A DNA stretch of 64,000 nucleotides from Photorhabdus akhurstii (GCF_018448925.1 NZ_RCWE01000001.1:124001-188000), one strand, 5' to 3'. Shown: positions 29,440-40,121, counted from the first letter of the stretch. Numbers and translations are program-made. The notes: generated from the sequence alone by a model not told the origin.

Positions 29440-30219
29440 ATGCGGGATCGCAATTTCGATGATATTGCAGACAAATTCTCTCGTAATATTTACGGCACAA
29501 CCAAAGGTAAAATCAGGCAAGCCGTTGTCTGGCAGGATATCAGCGAATTACTGGTTCAATTACCTCAGCGTTCACTGCGTATTTTAGATGCGGGTGGTGG
29601 TGAGGGAAATATGGCATGCCAATTAGCTGCATTGGGTCATCAAGTGATATTGTGTGATTTATCAGAAGAGATGATCCAGCGGGCAAGGCTGGCCGCGGAA
29701 GAGAAAGGGGTCAGCCAAAATATGCAATTTATACAAAGCCCGGTACAGGAAATTAGCCAATATATAGAGCAGCCAGTAGATTTGGTATTATTTCATGCAG
29801 TGCTGGAATGGATTACCGATCAGAAATATGTAATAGAAGTGCTAATGAATATCATTAATCCGGGTGGCGCTCTGTCTTTAATGTTTTACAATGCCAATGG
29901 CTTGGTGATGCGTAATGCTATTTTAGGTAATTTTCATTTGGCGACGCCCAATATACAACGTCGCAGAAAACGTTCATTATCGCCTCAGAATCCATTGGCG
30001 CCGGAACAGGTATATCAATGGCTTGATGAATTAAATATGACGATTACCGGTAAAACCGGTGTGCGTGTTTTTCACGATTATTTGCAAAATCGCCAATTAC
30101 AGAGCGAAAACTTCCCGGCGTTGCTGGAATTGGAACAGCGTTATTGCCGACAGGAGCCTTATATCAGCTTGGGGCGCTACATTCATGTCATGGCACGCAA
30201 GCCCGCTTTAACAGTTTAA
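29440..30219 (+). CDS. cmoM: tRNA 5-carboxymethoxyuridine methyltransferase
   Basis: A 259-aa SAM-dependent methyltransferase (SmtA) that methylates cmo5U34 in several tRNAs. Motif I is [15 protein letters not shown], followed by LCDLSEEMI and LFHAVLEWI. The ATG at 29440 ([20 protein letters not shown]) matches the E. coli start; the GTG five codons earlier is part of a GTGAGG ribosome binding site. It precedes mukF by 10 bases, the conserved smtA-mukFEB operon. Confidence 0.95.
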   Translation: MRDRNFDDIADKFSRNIYGTTKGKIRQAVVWQDISELLVQLPQRSLRILDAGGGEGNMACQLAALGHQVILCDLSEEMIQRARLAAEEKGVSQNMQFIQSPVQEISQYIEQPVDLVLFHAVLEWITDQKYVIEVLMNIINPGGALSLMFYNANGLVMRNAILGNFHLATPNIQRRRKRSLSPQNPLAPEQVYQWLDELNMTITGKTGVRVFHDYLQNRQLQSENFPALLELEQRYCRQEPYISLGRYIHVMARKPALTV

Positions 30220-30229
30220 AGGACAAATT

Positions 30230-31552
30230 ATGAGTGAATATTCCCAGACTGTCCCGGAACTGGTGTCTTGGGCCAGGAAAAATGATTTTTCCATCTCCTT
30301 GCCCGCAGAAAGGTTGGCTTTTCTGATGGCCATTGCGGTGTTGAACAGCGAGCGTCTGGATGGCGAGATGAGCGAAGGGGAGCTGGTTGATGCCTTTCGT
30401 GAAGTTTGCAAAGGATTTGAGCAAACTACAGAATCTGTCGCTGTGCGGGCCAACAATGCCATCAATGATATGGTGCGTCAGAAAATTCTTAACCGTTTTA
30501 CCAGTGAATTGGCCGAGAGCAATGCAATTTATCGCTTAACCCCGCTTGGGATGGGTATCAGTGACTACTATATTCGTCAGCGGGAATTTTCTACCTTACG
30601 TCTTTCGATGCAACTTTCGGTGGTGGCGAGTGAGTTGCACCGGGCTGCGGAAGCGGCAGAAGAAGGGGGAGATGAATTTCACTGGCACCGTAATGTTTTT
30701 GCGCCGCTGAAATATTCTGTCGCAGAAATCTTCGACAGCATCGACATGTCTCAGCGCGTAATGGACGAGCAGCAAAGCTCGGTGAAAGAAGATATTGCGG
30801 CGTTGCTGAATCAAGATTGGCAGGCAGCGATTGCCAACTGTGAGCAACTGTTATCCGAGACATCAGGTACGTTGCGGGAACTCCAGGACACATTGGAAGC
30901 GGCCGGAGATAAACTACAGGCTAATTTGCTGCGTATTCAGGAAGCCAACATGGACAGTGGCGGATCAGAGCTGGTTGATAAACTGGTATTTGATCTGCAA
31001 AGCAAATTGGACCGTATTATCAGTTGGGGTCAGCAGGCGATTGATTTATGGATTGGCTATGATCGTCATGTTCACAAATTTATCCGTACTGCGATTGATA
31101 TGGATAAAAACCGGATTTTCTCTCAGCGCTTACGTCAATCAGTTCAACATTACTTTGATAACCCGTGGACCCTCACCATTGCTAACGCCGAACGTTTGCT
31201 CGATATGCGGGATGAAGAATTGACGTTACGCAATGAAGAGGTGACGGGTGAACTGCCATTAGCGCTGGAATATGAAGAATTCAGTGAAATAAACGAACAA
31301 CTGGCAGAAATGATTGAAAAAGCGCTGTTGATATATCGACAGGAGCAGCGCCCACTGGATTTAGGTGCAGTGTTAAGGGATTACCTTGCTCAACATCCGC
31401 TCTCTCGTCACTTTGATGTGGCGCGTATTTTGGTGGATCAGGCTGTACGATTGGGTGTGGCAGAAGCGGATTTCTCTGGGTTGCCAGCGGAATGGTTAGC
31501 GATTAATGATTACGGAGCCAAGGTACAGGCACATGTCATCGACACATATTGA
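30230..31552 (+). CDS. mukF: Chromosome partition protein MukF (kleisin)
   Basis: A 440-aa kleisin that bridges the MukB heads and recruits MukE in the bacterial condensin MukBEF. It has an N-terminal winged-helix dimer domain ([19 protein letters not shown]), a helical middle, and a C-terminal winged helix that binds the MukB head. Length equals E. coli MukF. It overlaps mukE by 20 bases. Confidence 0.97.
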   Translation: MSEYSQTVPELVSWARKNDFSISLPAERLAFLMAIAVLNSERLDGEMSEGELVDAFREVCKGFEQTTESVAVRANNAINDMVRQKILNRFTSELAESNAIYRLTPLGMGISDYYIRQREFSTLRLSMQLSVVASELHRAAEAAEEGGDEFHWHRNVFAPLKYSVAEIFDSIDMSQRVMDEQQSSVKEDIAALLNQDWQAAIANCEQLLSETSGTLRELQDTLEAAGDKLQANLLRIQEANMDSGGSELVDKLVFDLQSKLDRIISWGQQAIDLWIGYDRHVHKFIRTAIDMDKNRIFSQRLRQSVQHYFDNPWTLTIANAERLLDMRDEELTLRNEEVTGELPLALEYEEFSEINEQLAEMIEKALLIYRQEQRPLDLGAVLRDYLAQHPLSRHFDVARILVDQAVRLGVAEADFSGLPAEWLAINDYGAKVQAHVIDTY

Positions 31553-32255
31553 ACAATTTATGCCGGTTAAACTGGCACAGGCGTTAGCCAATTCACTTTT
31601 CCCGGAACTGGATAGCCAACTTCGTGCGGGTCGTCATATCGGGATAGATGATCTTGATAACCATGCTTATCTGATGGATTTTCAGGAGCAATTGGAGGAA
31701 TTTTACGCCCGCTATAATGTGGAGTTGATCCGTGCGCCAGAAGGCTTCTTCTATCTGCGTCCCCGTTCAACGACCTTGATCCCGCGCTCGGTATTATCAG
31801 AGCTGGATATGATGGTGGGAAAAATCCTCTGTTATCTCTATCTCAGCCCGGAACGCCTGGCTAATCAGGGGATTTTTACGGCTCAAGAGCTGTACGAAGA
31901 GCTGATCTCACTGGCCGATGAGGGCAAGTTGATGAAGTTTGTCAACCAGCGCTCCTCCGGTTCCGATTTGGATAAACAGAAATTGCAGGAAAAAGTGCGC
32001 ACGACATTGAACCGTCTGCGTCGTCTGGGTATGGTCTATATCCTGCCAAATGACAGTAATAAATTTACCATTACTGAGGCGGTATTCCGTTTTGGTGCGG
32101 ATGTACGCAGTGGCGACGATCCTCGTGAAGTCCAACTGAGGATGATCCGTGACGGTGAGGCAATGCCGGTTGAAGGCGGCTTGTCGCTTGATGATAGTGA
32201 AAATGATGAAACACCGGATAACTCAGCAGAAGATGCGGGAGATGAACAACCATGA
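31533..32255 (+). CDS. mukE: Chromosome partition protein MukE
   Basis: A 240-aa KITE protein with tandem winged helices that binds MukF. The ATG at 31533 gives [20 protein letters not shown] as in E. coli; the longer frame starting 27 bases upstream is not used. The C-terminal ~30 residues are acidic ([19 protein letters not shown]). Its start lies inside mukF and its stop overlaps the mukB ATG. Confidence 0.97.
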   Translation: MSSTHIEQFMPVKLAQALANSLFPELDSQLRAGRHIGIDDLDNHAYLMDFQEQLEEFYARYNVELIRAPEGFFYLRPRSTTLIPRSVLSELDMMVGKILCYLYLSPERLANQGIFTAQELYEELISLADEGKLMKFVNQRSSGSDLDKQKLQEKVRTTLNRLRRLGMVYILPNDSNKFTITEAVFRFGADVRSGDDPREVQLRMIRDGEAMPVEGGLSLDDSENDETPDNSAEDAGDEQP

Positions 32256-35200
32256 TTGAACGCGGTAAATTTCGTTCACTGACGCTGGTTAACTGGAATG
32301 GTTTTTTTGCCAGAACATTTGATCTTGATGAATTAGTAACCACCTTGTCGGGCGGTAATGGGGCGGGTAAATCCACCACGATGGCGGCTTTTGTCACCGC
32401 GCTGATCCCTGATTTAACCTTGTTGCATTTCCGTAACACCACCGAAGCCGGCGCCACTTCCGGTTCTCGCGATAAAGGTTTGCACGGCAAGTTGCGTGCG
32501 GGGGTCTGTTACTCAACACTGGATGTGATTAACTCTCGGCATCAGCGAGTCATCGTTGGGGTGAGGTTGCAACAGGTGGCGGGGCGTGACCGTAAAGTTG
32601 ATATCAAAGCTTTTATGATCCAAGGCTTGCCAACCGCGATCCAGCCGACTCAATTACTGACGGAAAATGTCGGTGAAAGACAAGCGCGTGTATTGCCATT
32701 GAATGAACTGAAAGATCGCCTTGATGAAATGGAAGGCGTGCAGTTCAAACAATTTAACTCCATTACCGATTATCATGCGCTGATGTTTGATTTGGGTGTG
32801 ATACCCAAACGCCTGCGTTCAGCGAGTGATCGCAGTAAATTCTATCGTCTGATCGAAGCTTCTCTGTACGGTGGTATTTCCAGCGCCATTACCCGTTCCC
32901 TACGCGATTATTTGCTGCCGGAAAACAGCGGTGTTCGCAAGGCATTTCAGGATATGGAAGCGGCGCTGCGTGAAAACCGTATAACACTGGAAGCTATCAG
33001 GGTAACTCAATCTGATCGCGATCTGTTCAAGCACTTGATCACTGAAGCAACTTCTTACGTTTCCGCTGATTATATGCGTCATGCCAATGAGCGGCGTACC
33101 TATTTGGATCAAGCATTGGCATTGCGTGGAGAACTGTTTGGCAGCCATAGGCAATTGGCAACCGAGCAGTATCGCCATGTAGAGATAGCGCGGGAGCTGA
33201 CTGAGCAGAATGGCGCCTCTGACGATTTAGAAACGGATTATCAGGCTGCCAGTGACCACCTGAATCTGGTGCAAACCGCCATGCGTCAGCAGGAAAAAAT
33301 TGATCGTTATCAGGGAGATCTGGAAGAACTTTCCTACCGTTTGGAAGAACAGACAGAGGTTGTTGAAGAAGCGGGAGAGCTACAGGCTGAATATGAAGCC
33401 AGAGCAGAAGCGGCAGAACAAGAAGTCGATGAGCTGAAAAGCCAGTTGGCGGATTACCAGCAGGCGCTGGATGTTCAGCAAACCCGCGCAATTCAGTATC
33501 AACAAGCGCTACAAGCGCTGGAACGTGCTCGTGAACTTTGCCGGTTACCGGATCTTTCCGCCGATAATGCAGAAACATGGTTAGAAACTTTTCAGGCTAA
33601 AGAGCAGCAGGCGACAGAAGCCCTGTTGGTGTTGGAACAGAAATTAAGTGTTGCAGATGCGGCTCATAATCAGTTCGAACAGGCGTATCAATTAGTCAAA
33701 AGTATGGTTGGCGAAATCAGCCGCAATGAAGCGTGGCAGAGTGCTCGTGAATTACTGCGTGATTGGCCGTCACAGCAACATCTGGCGGATCAGGTGCAGC
33801 CATTGCGAATGCGATTGTCTGAACTGGAACAGCGCCTAAACAACCAACAAAATGCAGAGCGTTTACTAAACGAATTTTGCAAACGTCAGGGGCGGCAATA
33901 TCAGGCCGAAGATCTGGAAGGGTTACAGGATGAACTTGAAGCCCGTCAGGAAGCACTGAGCCTAAGCGTTAATGAAAGTGGTGAGCGCCGTATGGAGATG
34001 CGTCAGGCGCTTGAGCAACTGAAACAGAAAATTCAGTCACTGACTGCCCGCGCTCCGATCTGGCTGGCTGCGCAGGATACCCTGCATCAGCTATGTGAAC
34101 AGAGCGGTGAAACACTGGCAAGCAGCAATGACGTGACGGAATATATGCAGCGGTTGCTTGAACGCGAGCGTGAAGCGACGGTGGAACGTGATGAAGTTGC
34201 GGCGCAAAAACGTGATCTTGAACAGCAGATTGAACGCCTCAGCCAACCAAGCGGTGCGGAAGATAGCCGGATGATTGCGTTAGCGGAACGTTTCGGCGGG
34301 GTTTTGCTGTCAGAGATTTATGACGATATCACCATTGATGATGCGCCGTACTTCTCCGCCCTGTATGGACCCGCGCGACATGGCATTGTGGTGCCCGATC
34401 TTTCCTTGGTGCGTCCACATCTTGAAACGCTGGAAGATTGCCCGGAAGATCTCTATTTAATTGAAGGTGATCCGCAATCCTTTGATGACAGCGTATTTAA
34501 TGCCGAAGAGCAGACCAATGCGGTACTGGTTAAATCTTCCGACCGTCAATGGCGTTATTCTCGTTATCCTGAATTGCCGCTGTTTGGTCGCGCCGCCAGA
34601 GAAAATCGTTTAGAAGCCTTGAATCTGGAGCGCGACACTTTGGCGGAACGTTACGCCACGCTCTCTTTTGATGTGCAGAAAATCCAGCGTGCGCATCAGG
34701 CATTCAGTCAGTTTGTGGGCAAACACCTCTCTGTGGCATTTGATGCCGATCCGGAAGCGGAAATCCGCGAACTGAGGCAGAGTCACACGGAACTGGAGCG
34801 TGAATTATCCCGATTTGAAGAGCAGACTCAACAGCAGCGCCAGCAATATACTCAGGCTAAAGAGAGCCTGACGGCATTAAATCGTCTGATTCCTCAAGTC
34901 ACGTTATTGCTGGATGAAACCTTGATCGATCGCGTAGAAGAAGTGCGCGAAGAGCTGGACGAAGCGCAGGAAGCGGCTCGTTTCCTGCAACAACACGGTT
35001 CGGCACTGGTGAAGTTAGAACCGATGGTTGCGGTTCTGCAAAGCGATCCACAGCAGCATGAGCAGTTGCAACAGGACTATGAAACCGCTAAACAGAGTCA
35101 GCATCAGGCTAAACAACGGGCTTTCGCGCTGGTGGAAGTGGTACAGCGTCGTGCGCATTTTAGCTACAGCGATTCTGCCGGTATGCTCAACGAAAATGCG

Positions 35201-36700
35201 GATCTGAATGACAAACTGCGTCAGCGTCTGGAACATGCAGAATCGGACCGCAGCCGCGCTCGCGAACAACTACGTCAACAGCAAGCGCAATATTCCCAAT
35301 TTAACCAAGTGCTGGCATCTCTGAAAAGTTCTTACGAAACCAAACAGGATATGCTGAAAGAGCTGCATCAGGAGATGAAAGAGATTGGTGTTCAGGCGGA
35401 TGCGAATGCTGAAATGCGTGCTCGCGAGCGCCGTGATCGACTCCATGAAGCGCTCAGTACTAACCGTTCCAGAGTCAACCAGCTTGAGAAGCAGATCGCT
35501 TTTTGCGAAGCAGAAATGGAAAGTTTGCAGAAAAAACTGCGGAAATTGGAACGCGATTACCATCAAATCCGTGAACAGGTGGTTTCTGCCAAAGCGGGCT
35601 GGTGCGCGGTAATGCGCATGGTGAAAGATAACGGCGTTGAACGTCGCTTGCATCGTCGTGAATTGGCGTATATGGAGGGCGGCGCGTTACGTTCCATGTC
35701 GGATAAGGCATTGGGGGCGTTGCGTCTGGCAGTGGCGGATAACGAACATCTACGTGATGCGCTGCGTTTATCCGAAGATCCGAAACGGCCTGAACGTAAA
35801 ATTCAGTTTTTCATTGCTGTTTATCAGCATCTGCGTGAACGTATTCGTCAAGATATTATCCGCACTGACGATCCGGTTGACGCCATTGAACAGATGGAAA
35901 TCGAGCTGGCTCGTTTGACGGAAGAGCTGACTGCCCGTGAACAGAAATTAGCGATTAGCTCGAAGAGTGTGGCGAATATTATCCGCAAAACCATTCAACG
36001 TGAGCAGAACCGAATCCGAATGTTGAACCAAGGGCTACAAGCGGTTTCCTTCGGACAGGTTCGTGGTGTGCGGTTGAATGTAAACGTGCGTGAAAGCCAC
36101 GCGATATTGCTGGATGTGTTGTCTGAACAGCAGGAACAACATCAGGATCTATTTAACAGCCAGCGATTGACCTTCTCGGAGGCAATGGCAAAACTTTATC
36201 AGCGCTTGAATCCGCAGGTGGATATGGGGCAGCGCTTGCCGCAAACCATAGGTGAAGAGTTGTTGGATTATCGCAACTATCTGGAACTGGATGTTGAAGT
36301 TAACCGCGGATCGGATGGCTGGTTAAAAGCAGAGAGTGGGGCGCTGTCGACAGGTGAAGCGATTGGTACCGGCATGTCGATATTGGTGATGGTGGTGCAG
36401 AGTTGGGAAGAAGAGTCCCGTCGTCTGCGTGGTAAAGATATTTCCCCTTGCCGGTTGCTATTCCTCGATGAGGCGGCGCGTTTGGATGCTAAATCCATTG
36501 CCACTCTATTTGAACTATGCGAACGCCTGCAAATGCAGTTGATTATCGCCGCCCCGGAAAATATCAGCCCTGAAAAAGGGACCACTTATAAACTGGTGCG
36601 TAAAGTGTTTAAAAACCACGAACATGTGCATGTGGTTGGGCTGCGAGGATTTGGACAGGATGCACCGGCAACTCAATTAATTTCAGATGTTACCGCTTAA
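32252..36700 (+). CDS. mukB: Chromosome partition protein MukB (SMC-like)
   Basis: A 1482-aa SMC-like ATPase that organises the chromosome with MukEF. Walker [11 protein letters not shown] lies near residues 34-43; two long coiled coils flank a hinge near residues 650-800; the C-terminal head has the signature LSTGEAIG and Walker [12 protein letters not shown] near residue 1400. The length is close to the E. coli protein (1486). Translation is coupled to mukE by an ATGA overlap. It is the last core gene before accessory DNA. Confidence 0.98.
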   Translation: MIERGKFRSLTLVNWNGFFARTFDLDELVTTLSGGNGAGKSTTMAAFVTALIPDLTLLHFRNTTEAGATSGSRDKGLHGKLRAGVCYSTLDVINSRHQRVIVGVRLQQVAGRDRKVDIKAFMIQGLPTAIQPTQLLTENVGERQARVLPLNELKDRLDEMEGVQFKQFNSITDYHALMFDLGVIPKRLRSASDRSKFYRLIEASLYGGISSAITRSLRDYLLPENSGVRKAFQDMEAALRENRITLEAIRVTQSDRDLFKHLITEATSYVSADYMRHANERRTYLDQALALRGELFGSHRQLATEQYRHVEIARELTEQNGASDDLETDYQAASDHLNLVQTAMRQQEKIDRYQGDLEELSYRLEEQTEVVEEAGELQAEYEARAEAAEQEVDELKSQLADYQQALDVQQTRAIQYQQALQALERARELCRLPDLSADNAETWLETFQAKEQQATEALLVLEQKLSVADAAHNQFEQAYQLVKSMVGEISRNEAWQSARELLRDWPSQQHLADQVQPLRMRLSELEQRLNNQQNAERLLNEFCKRQGRQYQAEDLEGLQDELEARQEALSLSVNESGERRMEMRQALEQLKQKIQSLTARAPIWLAAQDTLHQLCEQSGETLASSNDVTEYMQRLLEREREATVERDEVAAQKRDLEQQIERLSQPSGAEDSRMIALAERFGGVLLSEIYDDITIDDAPYFSALYGPARHGIVVPDLSLVRPHLETLEDCPEDLYLIEGDPQSFDDSVFNAEEQTNAVLVKSSDRQWRYSRYPELPLFGRAARENRLEALNLERDTLAERYATLSFDVQKIQRAHQAFSQFVGKHLSVAFDADPEAEIRELRQSHTELERELSRFEEQTQQQRQQYTQAKESLTALNRLIPQVTLLLDETLIDRVEEVREELDEAQEAARFLQQHGSALVKLEPMVAVLQSDPQQHEQLQQDYETAKQSQHQAKQRAFALVEVVQRRAHFSYSDSAGMLNENADLNDKLRQRLEHAESDRSRAREQLRQQQAQYSQFNQVLASLKSSYETKQDMLKELHQEMKEIGVQADANAEMRARERRDRLHEALSTNRSRVNQLEKQIAFCEAEMESLQKKLRKLERDYHQIREQVVSAKAGWCAVMRMVKDNGVERRLHRRELAYMEGGALRSMSDKALGALRLAVADNEHLRDALRLSEDPKRPERKIQFFIAVYQHLRERIRQDIIRTDDPVDAIEQMEIELARLTEELTAREQKLAISSKSVANIIRKTIQREQNRIRMLNQGLQAVSFGQVRGVRLNVNVRESHAILLDVLSEQQEQHQDLFNSQRLTFSEAMAKLYQRLNPQVDMGQRLPQTIGEELLDYRNYLELDVEVNRGSDGWLKAESGALSTGEAIGTGMSILVMVVQSWEEESRRLRGKDISPCRLLFLDEAARLDAKSIATLFELCERLQMQLIIAAPENISPEKGTTYKLVRKVFKNHEHVHVVGLRGFGQDAPATQLISDVTA

Positions 36701-36740
36701 TTAAATGGGTGACTTGCAATAGTCATAAAAATAAAGAGAG

Positions 36741-36758
36741 TGCGCCACGGATGGCGCA
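36741..36758 (+). terminator. Hairpin after mukB
   Basis: TGCGCC-ACGGAT-GGCGCA is a six-pair stem 40 bases after the mukB stop, followed by AATAGTTATTTGG. A closely similar hairpin recurs at 40288-40303, next to the second yefM-like copy, so the two sites may share ancestry. Confidence 0.5.
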
Positions 36759-36828
36759 AATAGTTATTTGGCTTGATGTTGTACCCAATGTTTGGGTGTG
36801 ATTTATACTATATTGAAAAGGTCATATT

Positions 36829-37098
36829 ATGCGGAAGACCACATATAGTGTTGCAAAGGGAAATCTTGCTTCGATTATGGATCAAGCTGTTAAGGATTGC
36901 ACACCAACATTGATTACCAGACAAAATGGTGGAGATTGTGTCATTATTTCGAGTGCGGAATATGCAAGCCTTGAAGAGACTGCCTATCTGCTACGTTCAC
37001 CGGCTAACGCTAAACATTTGCTCAAATCATTAGAGCAGGTGAGTAATGGAAATTTACAAGAAAGACAGTCACCAAAGAATCATAAACAAGATCTTTAG
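36829..37098 (+). CDS. Orphan YefM/Phd-family antitoxin
   Basis: An 89-aa protein of the Phd/YefM family: MRKTTYSVAKGNLASIMDQA is the DNA-binding N-terminus and CVIISSAEYASLEETAYLLR is the signature segment. No YoeB/RelE toxin follows. The last ~12 residues (RQSPKNHKQDL) differ from the usual ending and from the second copy at 40122-40268, so the 3' end was probably rearranged. Another frame near 37046 reads EIYKKDSHQRIINKI, faintly like the start of a YoeB toxin; this may be its remnant. The function as a lone repressor or as an anti-addiction factor is unknown. Confidence 0.75.
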   Translation: MRKTTYSVAKGNLASIMDQAVKDCTPTLITRQNGGDCVIISSAEYASLEETAYLLRSPANAKHLLKSLEQVSNGNLQERQSPKNHKQDL

Positions 37099-37256
37099 CT
37101 GCAACCTGTTATTTTAGATAGAAAAAAGGCTTTATTTATGGTCTGATAATTGTCGCTAAACAAAATACCGAGAACAGAGAATAAAGCCGATGATGATTAT
37201 CTCCACTACAGTAATCTCAGTATGAAAAATAGAACTTACAGTAATCCAATAATCGT

Positions 37257-38147
37257 TTATGGCTTAATAACTTGATCTTCAATATTAAATTTGAATAATG
37301 CATCCTCGTTTAAAGTTCTTGGCAGTAGCATTTTAACAATAGGCAAAAACTTACCTGTTGCGTTTTTATAATCACGCTGATCTTTTTGTGCATCAGCTAA
37401 ACCTGAATTTTCTGAATAAAAAAGGGCTTCAATAGGTAATTTATTAGGCTCATTTTCTTCCCAGATTGAAATTCTGATTTCATTCTGTTTTGGTGGAGTA
37501 TTAGGAGTACGTGGAAGTTTTTTGATACTTTCTAACATTTGATAGAAAGCTATAGCTGGATTATTCACATCTTGAGTAACATTAAATCCACATTGAAAAA
37601 TATCTTGAGAGTTTACTTTCCTATAATTTTTTATCCAATCATCGGAATTCATCACATTTTGTTCTTGGCAAGATTTACCTTTACCTTTCGACTTAGTGAT
37701 ATTTTCACCACAACCTTGATTCGCTCTCTCATTTGTATAGCCATCAATAGGAAATGCACACAATACAGAAAAATCGACTCTATCTTTAGGCGCTATATGT
37801 TCAGGGAAAACAATAAATCCATTTCTATATCCATAAGCTAAACGTTTAAACTTAGCGTCTTTCCTTAAATATGAAAAAGAAACACCACCACTTTTTATAG
37901 ATGATGGGCTAGGTTGCCAAAATCTATAATCATTTGAATGTTTAGTGCCACGCAATATAACTCCAGAGCAAAGAAAAGCAGGTGATTGAGCATCACCACA
38001 ATCTTTGACGGTATTATTATATTGTTGGGTCAATATATTAGCAATATCATTTTGTACATCGATTTTATTTTCTGTTTGCGTGAAAGAAAAAGTATTTTCT
38101 GAAAAAAAGACAATACTAAGGAGCAAACCTATGGCAGGCTTTTTCAT
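37257..38147 (-). CDS. Secreted protein of the halovibrin (HvnA)-like family, copy 1
   Basis: A 296-aa protein with a signal peptide (MKKPAIGLLLSIVFFSENTF, cleavage after residue 22) and several cysteines. Conserved blocks DCGDAQSPAFLCSGVILRGT, GGVSFSYLRKDAKF and LPIEALFYSENSGLADAQKD recall the halovibrin family, whose Vibrio members are secreted NAD-degrading enzymes. That match is from memory and tentative, as no catalytic residue can be assigned. It is paralogous to the gene at 39150, about 50 percent identical by eye, and its leader and signal peptide are almost identical, in inverted orientation. Confidence 0.65.
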   Translation of the reverse strand: MKKPAIGLLLSIVFFSENTFSFTQTENKIDVQNDIANILTQQYNNTVKDCGDAQSPAFLCSGVILRGTKHSNDYRFWQPSPSSIKSGGVSFSYLRKDAKFKRLAYGYRNGFIVFPEHIAPKDRVDFSVLCAFPIDGYTNERANQGCGENITKSKGKGKSCQEQNVMNSDDWIKNYRKVNSQDIFQCGFNVTQDVNNPAIAFYQMLESIKKLPRTPNTPPKQNEIRISIWEENEPNKLPIEALFYSENSGLADAQKDQRDYKNATGKFLPIVKMLLPRTLNEDALFKFNIEDQVIKP

Positions 38148-38262
38148 AAAATCCTCACTTAATTTAAAGTGCGTTAATTGAAATTAAATTGTTCCCCATT
38201 TACTTCCTAGTAGAGTTTTTCATTGTTTTGCTTATATCACAACTATCAGATTTGATAGTTGT
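38148..38262 (-). repeat. Inverted leader repeat, arm 1 (upstream of halovibrin-like copy 1)
   Basis: The 115 bases upstream of the copy 1 start are, on the minus strand, more than 90 percent identical by eye to 39035-39149 upstream of copy 2, including the ribosome binding site AGTGAGGA and the palindrome. The similarity continues into the signal-peptide codons. The arms flank the LuxR gene. Confidence 0.85.
38239..38262. promoter_or_regulatory. 24-bp perfect palindrome, candidate LuxR operator
   Basis: ACAACTATCA-GATT-TGATAGTTGT is a perfect 10-4-10 inverted repeat of the size of a lux-box. It ends 92 bases before the copy 1 start codon and 68 bases before luxR, so it could control both divergent genes. 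The same site recurs at the same distance upstream of copy 2. Confidence 0.6.
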
Positions 38263-38330
38263 TCTAGTCAATTATTGGACTAATCTTAGTATTAACGTTT
38301 TGAAATATTTAACAATACTCAGGTTAAATT

Positions 38331-39026
38331 ATGATTGACTTATATGAATTTTATTCGGATTGTGTTGTTGAGGAGTTTAATGATCTCCATTTTGTTATTA
38401 AAACCATTCAATCTATTACTGATATAGAATGGTATTCTCTCTTTTACTCTTCAACTAAAAGTAATATTAAAGAATCAAATTTCATCACCAATAATGATCA
38501 ATTAGCCTTAAACTATCAAAAAGATAAATATATCAATAACAATCCAATTTTTGAATATTGCATAAAAAACACTATCCCTTTCATATGGGATTGCAATAAA
38601 CTAGAAAAAAAATCACTTTTTTCCCATGAAATTAAAGATTATGGAATAAATCATGGCATATCTTTTCCTATGCATGGTATTAATCATGAGTTTGGAATTT
38701 TAACTTTATCTTTTTATTGCAAAGAAGATGATTATATAAGGACAATAAATAAAAATTTCAATCAATTAATAGCATTAAGAGACATAATACTACACTATTT
38801 AATTATTTTAAAAAACAAAAAAAACAACATTAAATTAAGTAAAAGAGAAAAAGAAGTTTGCTCTTGGTATTTAATTGGAAAAACAACATGGGAGATATCA
38901 CGCATACTTAATTGCTCAGAAGCAAATGTTAATTTTCATTTTAAAAAAATTAGAGAAAAATTTAATGTTAACTCTAGAGGTGCAGCCATAATAAAAGCCA
39001 TTGAAAATGGTCAAATAGAATTATGA
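38331..39026 (+). CDS. LuxR-family transcription factor (LuxR solo)
   Basis: A 231-aa regulator with an N-terminal autoinducer-binding-like domain (residues ~20-150) and a C-terminal LuxR helix-turn-helix (LSKREKEVCSWYLIGKTTWE onward). No luxI is present. Of the six residues typical of acyl-homoserine-lactone receptors, the equivalents here are Leu58 (usually Trp), Tyr62, Asn71 (usually Asp), Pro72, Trp86 and Gly116, so two of the ligand-contacting residues have changed. Photorhabdus has many such solos that sense other signals. It lies between two inverted paralogous secreted-protein genes and probably regulates them. Very AT-rich. Confidence 0.85.
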   Translation: MIDLYEFYSDCVVEEFNDLHFVIKTIQSITDIEWYSLFYSSTKSNIKESNFITNNDQLALNYQKDKYINNNPIFEYCIKNTIPFIWDCNKLEKKSLFSHEIKDYGINHGISFPMHGINHEFGILTLSFYCKEDDYIRTINKNFNQLIALRDIILHYLIILKNKKNNIKLSKREKEVCSWYLIGKTTWEISRILNCSEANVNFHFKKIREKFNVNSRGAAIIKAIENGQIEL

Positions 39027-39034
39027 AGCCTTGT

Positions 39035-39058
39035 TTTGCTATCAATTTTGATAGTTGT
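39035..39058. promoter_or_regulatory. Second candidate LuxR operator
   Basis: The right half TGATAGTTGT is identical to that of the palindrome at 38239-38262, and the core CTATCA-N4-TGATAG is kept; the outer left arm has drifted (TTTG for ACAA). It ends 91 bases before the copy 2 start, matching the spacing upstream of copy 1. Confidence 0.55.
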
Positions 39059-39149
39059 GATATAAGCAAAACAGTGAAAAACTTTATTAGGAAGTGAACG
39101 GAGAACAATTTAATTTCAATTAACGCACTTTAAATTAAGTGAGGATTTT
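39035..39149 (+). repeat. Inverted leader repeat, arm 2 (upstream of halovibrin-like copy 2)
   Basis: This is the inverted counterpart of 38148-38262, with the same ribosome binding site AGTGAGGA and the same spacing to the start codon. The two arms suggest inverted duplication of the gene together with its promoter, or maintenance of identity by gene conversion. Confidence 0.85.
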
Positions 39150-40019
39150 ATGAAAAAGCCTGCCATAGGTTTGCTCCTTAGTATTGTCTTTTTTTCAGCA
39201 AATACTTTTGCCTTCACGCAAACGGGAAATGAAACCGATGTACAAAATGATATTGCTAATGTATTAACCCAACAATATAATAATACCGCTAAAGACTGTG
39301 GCGATGCTCAATCACCCGCTTTTCTTTGCTCTGGAGTTTTGATGAGAGGAACTCGGCCTGGATTTAATTTTTGGAAGTTAAATCCATCTTCTATAAAAAA
39401 TAATGGAGTTTCTTTTTCATATTTAAGAAAAGATGCTAAATTTGGCAATACATTTGCTAGCGTAAATGGTTTTATTCTTTTTCCTGAACAGATGGCCCCT
39501 GAGGATAAGATTAAAGTTCCTGTATTATGCTCCTATGTTATTGATGCGAATACTTGGGGGCGTCAGGGAAATTATTGTGGCGCACCGCCTAAACCCTCAG
39601 ATGGAAAATCATGCCAAGATTTTGGTGTTTTCACCGCTCATCAATTAAATAAAGCTATTGTAAGAAAATCTGCATGGGGAGTCTGTGCATTTGATGTTAG
39701 ACCGACGGCTAAAGATCCAGCAGATGCTTTTTATCAAACATTACTTGCAATGCCTTATCATGGTAATGGTTTAAATTATAATGAGATAGTCGTTCAACCT
39801 TGGGATGAGAATAAGCCACAAACATTACCTATTGAAGCCCTTTTTTATTCAAACAGTGCAGGTTTAATTAATGCACAAAAAGATCAACGTGATTATAAAG
39901 ATGCAACAGGTAAATTTTTACCTATTGTTAAAATCGAATTACCTAAAGGTACAAATGTAAAACAGGCAACAGATGCTGTATTTACATTTAACCCTAAAGA
40001 TCAAGTTGTGAGTCAGTAG
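39150..40019 (+). CDS. Secreted protein of the halovibrin (HvnA)-like family, copy 2
   Basis: A 289-aa paralogue of the gene at 37257-38147. The signal peptide (MKKPAIGLLLSIVFFSANTF, cleavage near AFA) and the blocks DCGDAQSPAFLCSGVLMRGT, SYLRKDAKF and QKDQRDYKDATGKFLPIVK are shared; the middle (residues 95-190) differs most and contains shifted cysteines. Both copies are intact, so they may differ in target. The enzymatic role is inferred only from a tentative halovibrin family match. Confidence 0.65.
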   Translation: MKKPAIGLLLSIVFFSANTFAFTQTGNETDVQNDIANVLTQQYNNTAKDCGDAQSPAFLCSGVLMRGTRPGFNFWKLNPSSIKNNGVSFSYLRKDAKFGNTFASVNGFILFPEQMAPEDKIKVPVLCSYVIDANTWGRQGNYCGAPPKPSDGKSCQDFGVFTAHQLNKAIVRKSAWGVCAFDVRPTAKDPADAFYQTLLAMPYHGNGLNYNEIVVQPWDENKPQTLPIEALFYSNSAGLINAQKDQRDYKDATGKFLPIVKIELPKGTNVKQATDAVFTFNPKDQVVSQ

Positions 40020-40033
40020 TAAATATTGTAGTT

Positions 40034-40121
40034 ATACCCTATGGATTTCAAGATGCATCGGAGCGGCAAAGGAGCGAATCCCCGGGAGCATAGGTAACTC
40101 TGTGACCGGGGGGAGCGAGTC
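40034..40121. repeat. Photorhabdus-type interspersed repeat element
   Basis: The segment runs from ATACCCTATGGATTTCAAGA to the GGGAGCGAGT stretch and contains AAAGGAGCGAATCCCCGGGA and the ACTCTGTGACCGGGG block. I recall this as a non-coding repeat found many times in Photorhabdus and Xenorhabdus genomes. It is joined directly to the truncated yefM copy, so insertion or recombination at this element removed the 5' half. Confidence 0.55.
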
